The notes under the pieces were generated by a model. It was not told the origin of the DNA, did no database searches, and was given only the letters and a program-made list of their open reading frames with translations. A program made the translations under genes and the position numbers. Source: an uncultured Acetobacteroides sp. (GTDB lineage Bacteria; Bacteroidota; Bacteroidia; Bacteroidales; ZOR0009). From it: DNA of 64,000 nucleotides. The stretch is taken from positions 3,539,996 through 3,603,995 of the forward strand of contig NZ_OY782755.1 in NCBI RefSeq assembly GCF_963678165.1. Direction: 5' to 3'. This document shows positions 57,929 to 64,000 of this stretch, one piece after another. Every line of letters starts with the position of its first letter. Within the stretch, counting starts at the first letter, position 1.

Positions 57929-58414
57929 GTAGCAATTCCCAAATTTTAGTGATGCATTGACTTCGGAGCGGGATCAATTCCTAAATTTTAGTGATGCATT
58001 AACCTCGGACCTGGATCAATTCCCAAATTTTGGGGATGCATTGACCTCGAAGCTGAATCAATTCCTAATTTTTGGGGATGCATTACCTTCGATGCTGAAT
58101 CAATCCCCGAATTTTAAGGATGCATTGACTTCGGAGCGGGATCAATTCCCAATTTTTAGGGATGCATTACCTTCGGAGCTGAATCAATCCGTAAATTTTA
58201 GGGATGCATTGACCTCGGAGGTGAATCAATCTCCAAATTTTAGGGATGCATTGCCTTCGGAGCGGAATCAATCCCTAAATTTTAGTGATGCATTGCCTTC
58301 GATGCTGAATCAATTCCCAAATTTTAGTGATGCATTACCTTCGGACCTGAATCAATTCCTAAATTTTGGGGATGCATTGCCTTCGGAGGTGGATCAATTC
58401 CCAAGTTCTAGCGG
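57929..58414. repeat. Eleven tandem 42-bp units (array D)
   Basis: GATGCATT recurs at 57951, 57993, 58035, 58077, 58119, 58161, 58203, 58245, 58287, 58329 and 58371, exactly 42 bp apart, preceded by a half unit. Within each unit ATCAAT and AAATTTT-G are nearly invariant, while the 12 bases after the octamer vary in a mosaic (e.g. TTCGGAGCGG, CTCGGACCTG, TTCGATGCTG). One plus frame is open throughout, but it has no ATG and follows a TAG at 57930. The array fills the divergent region between the methyltransferase and FNR-like genes. Confidence 0.93.
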
Positions 58415-58522
58415 ATAATGCGCTCCACCCCTCCCCCATCTGCTTATAAAAGCTAAACCAAAAACATTTGCGCCTCTCCCATGTTTTCCCCCACAAAATT
58501 AAAAGAAGGAGGACCACAAGCC

Positions 58523-59332
58523 ATGGGAAAATGCGCATGCCAAACAAGAACCACCGCTAAAACCGATACCCCCAAGAAGCGCTGCGGCTGCAACTCGAAG
58601 CAGCCCCTGCTAGCCAGCAACCCCGCAGCGGCCATGCAGGCGGCAGGGCAGCTGGCCGACATTTGCCGAATTGCGCCCGAGGAGCAAGAGCACCTACACC
58701 AGGTTGTTCGTGTTGACGAGCTCCCCAACGCCACCTACCTAATTCGCATCGAGAAGAAGGGCCTCGAGCCTAGAAGCGGCCAGTACATGGCGCTAAGCGT
58801 ACCCGGCGATATCCAGACGCGCCACTACTCCATCTACAGCGGCGAAAACGACGAAACGCTCGATTTCCTGATAAAGGAGGTTGACGACGGGATAGTATCC
58901 GTTAAGCTGCACCAGTTTAAGCCCGGCGATAAGGTGCTAGTAGAGGGCCCGTGGGGGCATTTTAGGGTAAGGCCCAGCGATGTTGGCACCAAGAGGTTCC
59001 TGTTCGTTGCCTCGGGAACCGGGATATCGCCATTCCACAGCTTCATCAAGTCGTATCCAGGCCTAGACTACCAGCTGCTACATGGCGTGAGGTACGGCAA
59101 CGACCGCTACGGGATGGACGAATACCCAAAGAAGCGGTACGTAGCCTGCACCTCGCGCGACGGGGAGGGTGATTTTCGGGGCAGAGTTACCGACTACCTA
59201 AAGGCCAACCGGGTTGAGCCTGGTACGCTCTGCTACCTCTGCGGGAATAACCAAATGATTGAGGATGCCATCGCCATCCTTCAGTCGCAAGGAATAAAGG
59301 AGAGCGAAATCTATACGGAGATATTCTTTTAG
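58523..59332 (+). CDS. Ferredoxin-NADP reductase-like flavoprotein with Cys-rich N-terminus
   Basis: 269 residues from ATG 58523, which has an unusually strong Shine-Dalgarno AAGGAGG (58506-58512); the longer reading to 58481 would include it. FNR fold: FAD-binding RHYSIYSG (R-x-Y-S), PGDKVLVEGPWGHF, NADP-binding VASGTGISPFHSFI and CYLCGNNQMIEDA, with a C-terminal aromatic (EIFF). The first 35 residues (MGKCACQTR...KKRCGCNSKQ) carry a CxC and a CGC pair that is not part of the standard fold. Its redox partner is unknown. Confidence 0.85.
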   Translation: MGKCACQTRTTAKTDTPKKRCGCNSKQPLLASNPAAAMQAAGQLADICRIAPEEQEHLHQVVRVDELPNATYLIRIEKKGLEPRSGQYMALSVPGDIQTRHYSIYSGENDETLDFLIKEVDDGIVSVKLHQFKPGDKVLVEGPWGHFRVRPSDVGTKRFLFVASGTGISPFHSFIKSYPGLDYQLLHGVRYGNDRYGMDEYPKKRYVACTSRDGEGDFRGRVTDYLKANRVEPGTLCYLCGNNQMIEDAIAILQSQGIKESEIYTEIFF

Positions 59333-59450
59333 CCCGGCCATAAGTTCCATTTCTGCAGCGGCGGAGAGGTGCTCGCGCACCTTTTCGCCGCTTTTTCGCC
59401 AGCCAAGGCCACACCTTAATAAAACAATCGATTTAGCGCCTATCCCCTTT

Positions 59451-59458
59451 TAATTTTG
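59451..59458 (+). promoter_or_regulatory. Putative -7 box for the phe/tyr operon leader
   Basis: TAATTTTG matches TAnnTTTG. A transcript starting about 59464 would include both attenuators. No clear -33 TTTG at the usual distance. Confidence 0.45.
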
Positions 59459-59640
59459 AAGTCCAACCTGCACATACAGCTCATCTCAATAACCGACATC
59501 AATAAAATTCTTGTTTTTTAGCACTTTACAGTTCGCTTGCAGACAACCTTCCACCGTTAAGTATAGCTATAAAACAGCGCATTGCCGAACATCGGTAAGC
59601 AGAAACAGCTATCATTGCATCCGTCATAACGAACAAAGAG

Positions 59641-59730
59641 ATGAACAAGTCCCTACAAGTAACAAGTTGGTTTTACTTTTTTTACTACTTCTTTTTTTAC
59701 GAAAGAGGGGGCTTGGCTATTGCGCGATAA
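59641..59730 (+). CDS. Aromatic leader peptide 1 of the phe/tyr operon
   Basis: A 29-codon frame reading MNKSLQVTS, then eleven uninterrupted aromatic residues WFYFFYYFFFY (six Phe, four Tyr, one Trp), then ERGGLAIAR and stop. Such a run has no structural purpose and is the hallmark of a leader peptide sensing charged tRNA-Phe and tRNA-Tyr. It is directly followed by a terminator whose 5' arm can alternatively pair with the codons after the aromatic run. Confidence 0.88.
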   Translation: MNKSLQVTSWFYFFYYFFFYERGGLAIAR

Positions 59731-59780
59731 GATCGACACAAAAATAGAGCAAGCCCCAGCAATGGGGCTTTTCTTTTTTT
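59708..59780 (+). promoter_or_regulatory. Attenuator 1: antiterminator and terminator
   Basis: Terminator: AAGCCCC (59751-59757) with GGGGCTT (59764-59770) and then TTCTTTTTTT. Antiterminator: GGGGCTTG (59708-59715), which lies in leader codons 23-25, with CAAGCCCC (59750-59757), 8 bp. The two use the same strand and exclude each other. A ribosome stalled in the aromatic run leaves 59708-59715 free (read-through); one reaching the stop codon at 59728 covers it (termination). Confidence 0.85.
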
Positions 59781-59794
59781 AAAACCATAAGCAG

Positions 59795-59923
59795 ATGCAA
59801 AACGTACAAAACATAGAAACAACGAGGGCAGAGCAGCAGGTGCGGTTACGTTCGCTATTTAGCGCTTCGTATTTCTACTTTTTCTACTACTGGAGAAAGA
59901 AGGGACTTTTATGTGCGTGCTAG
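59795..59923 (+). CDS. Aromatic leader peptide 2 of the phe/tyr operon
   Basis: A 42-codon frame starting MQNVQNIETTRAEQQ and containing YFYFFYYW (residues 26-33, eight aromatic residues in a row), then RKKGLLCAC and stop. It begins 14 bp after the T tract of attenuator 1 and ends before a second terminator. Sequence outside the aromatic run is unlike leader 1, so it is not a simple recent duplication. Confidence 0.85.
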   Translation: MQNVQNIETTRAEQQVRLRSLFSASYFYFFYYWRKKGLLCAC

Positions 59924-59977
59924 CATCAGAATAGCAACACCGAGCATAAAGGTCCCACACGCGTGGGGCCTTTTTTT
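59902..59977 (+). promoter_or_regulatory. Attenuator 2: antiterminator and terminator
   Basis: Terminator: AAAGGTCCCAC (59948-59958) with GTGGGGCCTTT (59963-59973; one G-U) and a run of seven T. Antiterminator: GGGACTTTTATG (59902-59913), in leader codons 36-40 just after the aromatic run, with CATAAAGGTCCC (59945-59956), 12 bp with one G-U. They are mutually exclusive. pheA starts 27 bp after the T tract. Confidence 0.85.
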
Positions 59978-60003
59978 ATATCCGACCAAAAAGACAAAAA
60001 CAA

Positions 60004-60855
60004 ATGATACTAGAGTACGAATCGCCATTAAGAGTAGCCATACAGGGGGTAAGAGGGGCCTTCCACGAGATCGCCGCAAGAGAAACCCTTGGTAACGATA
60101 TCATCCCCGTAGAATGCCTAACCTTCCGCGAGCTGGTTGCCGCAACCGAATCGGAGAAGGTTGATGCCGCTCTTATGGCCATCGAGAACTCCGTAGCAGG
60201 CGGCATCCTGCCCAACTACGCGCTGCTCCGCAACTCGGAGCTGCAGATTGTCGGCGAGGTTTACCTGCGCATCGTACAGAACCTGCTAGCCCTACCCGGC
60301 GAAACGGTAGAGTCCATCAAAGAGGTGGAATCGCACCCCATGGCCATACAGCAGTGTACCGACTTCTTGGGAGAGCATCCCGAGTGGAAGATCATCGAGT
60401 CGGAAGACACCGCTCTTAGCGCACGTAAGATATCGGAGGGTGAAATCCGGGGAAAGGCAGCCATTGGCTCGTCGCTAGCTGCCGAGCTGTTCGGGCTTAA
60501 CATCCTTGCTCCCGAAATAGAATCGAACAAGGAGAACTATACCCGCTTCCTCATCCTTACAAAAAAGGATGGGAAGATACGCAACACCACCTCCAACAAG
60601 GCCAGCATCTGCTTCTCGGCCAAGCACGAGCCAGGAGCCCTAGCCGACATCCTTAAGGATATTGCCGACTGCGGCGTAAACCTTTCCATGCTCCACTCCC
60701 TGCCCAAGGTTGGGGCTAAGTGGGAGTATATCTTCCACGCCGACCTTGTGTACGATAGCTACATGCAGTACCTACAGGCCGTGAAGACGCTCAACGAAAC
60801 AGCCACCTACTTTAAGGTGCTGGGCGAATACCAAGCTGGATCAGAAATATTTTAA
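60004..60855 (+). CDS. pheA: Prephenate dehydratase
   Basis: Converts prephenate to phenylpyruvate in phenylalanine synthesis. Monofunctional: 283 residues, no chorismate mutase domain. The dehydratase domain begins LRVAIQGVRGAFHEIAAR and contains ENSVAGGI and the catalytic TRF motif in ENYTRFLIL. The C-terminal ACT domain (about 200-275) has HEPGALADILKDIADCGVNL, but the usual ESRP Phe-binding motif is LHSLP here, so feedback inhibition may differ. First structural gene behind the tandem attenuators; the aminotransferase starts 21 bp later. Confidence 0.95.
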   Translation: MILEYESPLRVAIQGVRGAFHEIAARETLGNDIIPVECLTFRELVAATESEKVDAALMAIENSVAGGILPNYALLRNSELQIVGEVYLRIVQNLLALPGETVESIKEVESHPMAIQQCTDFLGEHPEWKIIESEDTALSARKISEGEIRGKAAIGSSLAAELFGLNILAPEIESNKENYTRFLILTKKDGKIRNTTSNKASICFSAKHEPGALADILKDIADCGVNLSMLHSLPKVGAKWEYIFHADLVYDSYMQYLQAVKTLNETATYFKVLGEYQAGSEIF

Positions 60856-60876
60856 TGCATAAGAAATAGCAACACC

Positions 60877-62046
60877 ATGCACGTAAAACCATCGAGTAGG
60901 ATTGGGAAGGTAAGCGAATACTACTTCTCGAAGAAGCTAAAAGAGATTGACCAGATGAGGGCCAACGGCACCAAGGTCATCAACCTTGGCATTGGCAACC
61001 CCGACTTGAAGCCTTCGGCCGCAATGATTGAGGGCGTTTGTGAAACCAGCCGAAAGAGCGGCGTCCACGGCTACCAGAGCTACATTGGCAGCCCCGTTCT
61101 TCGCCAGGCCTTTGCCGATTTCTACCACCGATACTACGGCGTGACGCTAAACCCATCCAACGAGATTCTTCCGCTAACGGGATCGAAGGAGGGCATCATG
61201 CACATCTCCATGGCCTTCCTCGACGAGGGCGACGAGGTGCTGGTACCCAACCCCGGCTACCCCACCTACACCTCGGCCACCAAGCTGGCTGGTGGCGTTC
61301 CTGTGGAGTACAACCTCACCGAGGAGAACGGGTTTCACCCCAACTTCGAGGAGATTGAGCAGCGCGATCTATCAAAAGTAAAGTTGATGTGGGTGAACTA
61401 CCCCCACATGCCAACGGGTGCTAAGGCTACGAGGAAGCTGTTCGAGCAGCTGGTGGCGTTCGGCAGGAAGCACCAGATACTCATCTGCCACGACAACCCC
61501 TACAGCTTCATCCTAAACAAGGAGCCGCTAAGCCTGATGGCCGTTGAAGGGGCCAAGGAGGTGGCGCTGGAGCTCAACTCGCTAAGCAAGTCGCACAACA
61601 TGGCCGGATGGCGCGTGGGGATGCTGGCAGGAAGCGCCGAACACCTTAGCGCAGTGCTCACCTTCAAGAGCAACATGGACTCGGGTATGGCCCTGCCCAT
61701 TCAGATGGCCGCTGCCGCTGCGCTGAGCGCCGACCAGAATTGGTTCGACAGCATCAATGCCGAGTACGCCAAAAGGCTGGTGCTGGCCGAGGAGATTGCC
61801 CGAAAGATAGGCTGCAAGCTACCCAAGGAGCATTCTGGAATGTTCCTATGGATAAAGATTCCCGACAGCGTGGAGAGCGCCGAGGCAATGGCCGACAAGA
61901 TCCTCTACCAAAAGGGCATCTTCATCACGCCGGGATCGATCTTCGGATCGAACGGCAGCCGATTCCTGCGCATCTCGCTCTGCGCCGATGAGGCAACCCT
62001 AAAGGAGGCCGCCGATATACTTAGCACGTTTAAACTAGAGGAGTAA
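60877..62046 (+). CDS. PLP-dependent class I/II aminotransferase (probably aromatic)
   Basis: 389 residues of fold type I. Visible: GNPDLKPSAAMIEG, YQSYIGSPVLRQAFADFY, PLTGSKEGIMHI, VPNPGYPTYTSAT, NYPHMPTGAKAT, HDNPYSFI and the PLP-lysine motif LNSLSKSHNMAGWRVG, with SRFLRISLC near the end binding substrate carboxylate. Sequence alone places it near aspartate/LL-DAP-type aminotransferases, but its place between pheA and tyrA suggests it transaminates phenylpyruvate, hydroxyphenylpyruvate or prephenate. This is context-based. Confidence 0.88.
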   Translation: MHVKPSSRIGKVSEYYFSKKLKEIDQMRANGTKVINLGIGNPDLKPSAAMIEGVCETSRKSGVHGYQSYIGSPVLRQAFADFYHRYYGVTLNPSNEILPLTGSKEGIMHISMAFLDEGDEVLVPNPGYPTYTSATKLAGGVPVEYNLTEENGFHPNFEEIEQRDLSKVKLMWVNYPHMPTGAKATRKLFEQLVAFGRKHQILICHDNPYSFILNKEPLSLMAVEGAKEVALELNSLSKSHNMAGWRVGMLAGSAEHLSAVLTFKSNMDSGMALPIQMAAAAALSADQNWFDSINAEYAKRLVLAEEIARKIGCKLPKEHSGMFLWIKIPDSVESAEAMADKILYQKGIFITPGSIFGSNGSRFLRISLCADEATLKEAADILSTFKLEE

Positions 62047-62083
62047 CCTCCTCGTTAAGGCTCTAAGTTTTATCAGGGCAACT

Positions 62084-62192
62084 CCCCTCCTTCTTAAGGA
62101 GGGGTGCCCGTAGGGCGGGGAGGTTCGAAATCATATAATAGATGCAAGTCAACCACCCCCGGCTGCGCCGACCCCTCCTTAAAAAGGAGGGG
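62084..62192. repeat. Paired palindromic intergenic element within the phe/tyr operon
   Basis: Two near-identical palindromes CCCCTCCTT-N3-AAGGAGGGG at 62084-62104 and 62172-62192, in a larger inverted arrangement (GGGTGCCCGTAGGGCGGGG on the left, CCCCCGGCTGCGCCGACCCC on the right). The centre contains TAATAGATGCAAG, also present at 44532. It resembles a REP/BIME-type mobile repeat inserted between the aminotransferase gene and tyrA (226-bp gap). Confidence 0.8.
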
Positions 62193-62272
62193 AATAGCAC
62201 CGAATAAAAGTTCGCAAAACTATTGAATTTATAGCCTCTAGTTGCGATCTCAAAAAAAGAAAAGAACGAAAA

Positions 62273-63118
62273 ATGAACATTACAATAATCGGATTAGGCT
62301 TAATTGGAGGATCGATGGCCATCGACTTTAAGCATATGGGGCATCGGGTGCTAGGCGTCGAAGCCAACCCCTTTCACCAGCGCGAGGCCATGGATCTTGG
62401 GCTGGTGGAGCAATGCCTCCCGCTCGATCAGGCCGTAGCACAGTCGGACGTGGTGGTGGTTGCCGTACCCGTAGGAGCAACACCAGCCGTTATTAAGGAG
62501 GCGCTGCAGCATCTTCAGGCAAATGGCGTTATCTTTGATGTTGGCTCGACCAAAAAAGGTATCTGCAAGGCGTTGGAGGGGCATCCTCGCCGCGAGCGGT
62601 TCGTTGCCGCCCACCCCATTGCAGGAACCGAGTACAGCGGACCGTCGGCAGCGCACAGCGGCCTATTCTACCGCAAGTTGGGCATCATCTGCGATAGGCA
62701 AAAAAGCGCCACCGATGCCGTAGACTGCGTGGAGGACCTGTTCGTGCAGCTGGGCATGGAGCTCAAGCGCATCGACTCCGACGAGCACGACAAGCACCTG
62801 GCCTACGTGTCGCACATCTCGCACCTATCGTCGTTTACGCTGGGGCTTACAGTGCTCGACATCGAGAAGGACGAGCGTTCGATCTTCGACATGGCCGGCA
62901 GCGGTTTCGCCTCAACGGTCCGACTGGCAAAGAGCTCGCCCGAGATGTGGGCGCCCATCATGCTCGAAAACTCAGAGCACCTGCTGGAGGCGCTCGACAG
63001 CTACATCGACAACCTCAACAAGTTTAAGGAGCGCATCCTTAACCGCGACGAGGAGGGGCTAAAGGAGCTGATGCGCGAGGCCAACCGAATTAGAAGGGTA
63101 CTGGAGAAGAGAAGTTAA
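62273..63118 (+). CDS. tyrA: Prephenate dehydrogenase
   Basis: NAD(P)-dependent oxidative decarboxylation of prephenate to 4-hydroxyphenylpyruvate (tyrosine branch). 281 residues: MNITIIGLGLIGGSMAIDFK (Rossmann GxGxxG), DVVVVAVPVGATP, IFDVGSTKKGICKALEG, and the substrate-site HPIAGTEYSGPSAAHSGLF; the helical dimerisation domain follows. Neither a chorismate mutase nor an ACT domain is fused, so inhibition by Tyr would have to act through the catalytic domain. Confidence 0.94.
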   Translation: MNITIIGLGLIGGSMAIDFKHMGHRVLGVEANPFHQREAMDLGLVEQCLPLDQAVAQSDVVVVAVPVGATPAVIKEALQHLQANGVIFDVGSTKKGICKALEGHPRRERFVAAHPIAGTEYSGPSAAHSGLFYRKLGIICDRQKSATDAVDCVEDLFVQLGMELKRIDSDEHDKHLAYVSHISHLSSFTLGLTVLDIEKDERSIFDMAGSGFASTVRLAKSSPEMWAPIMLENSEHLLEALDSYIDNLNKFKERILNRDEEGLKELMREANRIRRVLEKRS

Positions 63119-63239
63119 AGGAAGAAGCACAAGCCCTGAAAGGGCTAGACTGAAATTGGCGAAAAGCAAGGTGTTAGACGAATGGAGTAGATTAAGAAGC
63201 AACCACTTCGAGAATCTAGGCAGAGGCAGAAGATACTAC

Positions 63240-63310
63240 GTAGAGACGTTGCACTGCAACATCTCTACCTCCCGGTAACCCTGACAGGTTTTGAAAACCT
63301 GTCAGGGTTA
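63240..63310. repeat. Two dispersed palindromes between tyrA and the DAHP synthase gene
   Basis: GTAGAGAcGTTGCA / TGCAACaTCTCTAC (63240-63268) and the perfect 15-bp TAACCCTGACAGGTT / AACCTGTCAGGGTTA (63276-63310). The second belongs to the same family as 30301-30333. The 320-bp gap otherwise holds nothing recognisable. Confidence 0.8.
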
Positions 63311-63438
63311 CGACCCGAAGATTGGCTCACCGGATATAAGGTTACCAGACCAGTCTTAAGGAGGCCTCTCAGGATTAAGCGAAGATGTCTAACATCTAAA
63401 GTCTTAAAACGTAATGAAACAAACAAAAACATCATACA

Positions 63439-64000
63439 ATGGCAGCAAACGAGCTTAAAGATTTGATTCCAATGACCGAATGGTTACCGGGAATCAAGAG
63501 ACCGCTAATCATCGCAGGACCTTGCAGCGCCGAGAGTCCCGAGCAGCTAATGGAAACCGCAAAGGCCATTAAGGCCCTTGGCCAGGTGGATATCTTCCGC
63601 GCTGGCATATGGAAGCCCCGCACCTTCCCCAACAACTTCGAGGGGGTAGGCAGCATCGGCCTAGAGTGGCTTCGCGAGGTGAAGAAGGAGACCGGTCTAC
63701 CTGTTGCCACCGAGGTAGGCTCGGTGAAGCACGTGTTCGAGGCCATCAAGTACGGCGTCGACCTCATCTGGATTGGCGCCCGCACCACGGCCAACCCCTT
63801 CGCCATGCAGGAGATCGCCGAGGCGCTTCAGGGGGTAGACATCCCCGTGCTGGTGAAGAACCCGCTTAGTCCCGATCTCGAGCTGTGGGATGGGGGCATC
63901 ACCCGCATCTACGCAGCCGGCATCCGCAAACTCGGCGCCATCCACCGCGGCTTCTCCACCTGGGGCAAGAGCGACCTGCGCAACACCCCCCACTGGCAGG
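63439..64000 (+). CDS. DAHP synthase, probably fused to chorismate mutase (3' end beyond window)
   Basis: First 187 codons of a 3-deoxy-7-phosphoheptulonate synthase of the KDO8P synthase-like (type I beta) group: RPLIIAGPCSAESPEQLMET, VDIFRAGIWKPRTFPNNFEG, PVATEVGSVKHVFEAIKYGV, LIWIGARTTANPFAMQEIAE and VLVKNPLSPDLELWDGGITR. It catalyses the first step of the aromatic pathway. In Bacteroidota this protein usually carries a C-terminal type II chorismate mutase, which would make prephenate for pheA and tyrA; that part lies beyond the window and cannot be confirmed. Confidence 0.92.
   Translation, partial: MAANELKDLIPMTEWLPGIKRPLIIAGPCSAESPEQLMETAKAIKALGQVDIFRAGIWKPRTFPNNFEGVGSIGLEWLREVKKETGLPVATEVGSVKHVFEAIKYGVDLIWIGARTTANPFAMQEIAEALQGVDIPVLVKNPLSPDLELWDGGITRIYAAGIRKLGAIHRGFSTWGKSDLRNTPHWQ

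Noticed and set aside
57957-58418. 153-codon open frame through array D
   Set aside because: It lacks an ATG, follows an in-frame TAG at 57930, and stays open only because the 42-bp unit is a multiple of three. No ribosome site or domain.

Overview
The window looks like a chromosomal segment of a member of the Bacteroidota (Bacteroidia/Bacteroidales-like); I cannot fix the genus. The reasons are: sigma-type promoters of the Bacteroides form TTTG-N19/20-TAnnTTTG (clearest before arcA, rpsO and the lytTR gene); families largely confined to this phylum (DUF2851, TGS-domain nucleoside kinase, secreted DUF6443/RHS proteins, a fused DAHP synthase/chorismate mutase-type gene beside pheA, an aminotransferase and tyrA); many Sec lipoproteins; weak Shine-Dalgarno sequences; and abundant dispersed palindromes. 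I found no rRNA, tRNA, CRISPR array or intact transposase.

Layout. 1-9 kb: 3' part of a GH29 fucosidase, a small lipoprotein bracketed by a duplicated smpB tail, smpB, a Yip1-like membrane protein, miaA, an S9 peptidase, a membrane-anchored LuxR-type regulator and arginine deiminase. 9-22 kb: sucC, a SPOUT methyltransferase, a TPR lipoprotein, rpsO-pnp, DUF2851, a nucleoside kinase, a SPOR protein and a barrel-like outer-membrane protein. 22-30 kb: a 42-bp repeat array between two long perfect hairpins, PBP1A, a GH25 lysozyme lipoprotein, a flavodoxin-fold reductase, a lytic transglycosylase overlapping uvrA. 30-39.7 kb: accessory region with a 21-bp periodic array and a two-gene secreted RHS/SpvB-like system whose swapped tip is followed by a lipoprotein. 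39.7-45.4 kb: complete 2-oxoacid dehydrogenase operon (E1a, E1b, E2, E3) plus a lipoate ligase. 45.4-59.3 kb: paralogous lipoproteins, a second 21-bp array, a universal stress protein, mdh, glmM with a TolC/HlyD pair, an Arg-rich pseudouridine synthase, an alpha/beta hydrolase, a LytTR regulator, a methyltransferase, an 11-unit 42-bp array and an FNR-like reductase. 59.3-64 kb: a Phe/Tyr biosynthesis operon (pheA, aminotransferase, tyrA, aroF-type) behind two tandem attenuators.

Most notable: (1) two consecutive transcription attenuators before pheA, each with its own leader peptide carrying 11 or 8 uninterrupted aromatic residues, and each with mutually exclusive antiterminator and terminator hairpins; (2) four separate intergenic arrays with exact periods of 21 or 42 bp (two or four DNA helical turns), unrelated in sequence, suggesting selection on helical phasing; (3) a secreted RHS pair resembling the B and C shell proteins of Tc toxins, with an AT-rich, peptidase-M15-like tip and a lipoprotein that could be its periplasmic immunity factor; (4) an att-like duplication of the smpB 3' end around a small cargo gene.
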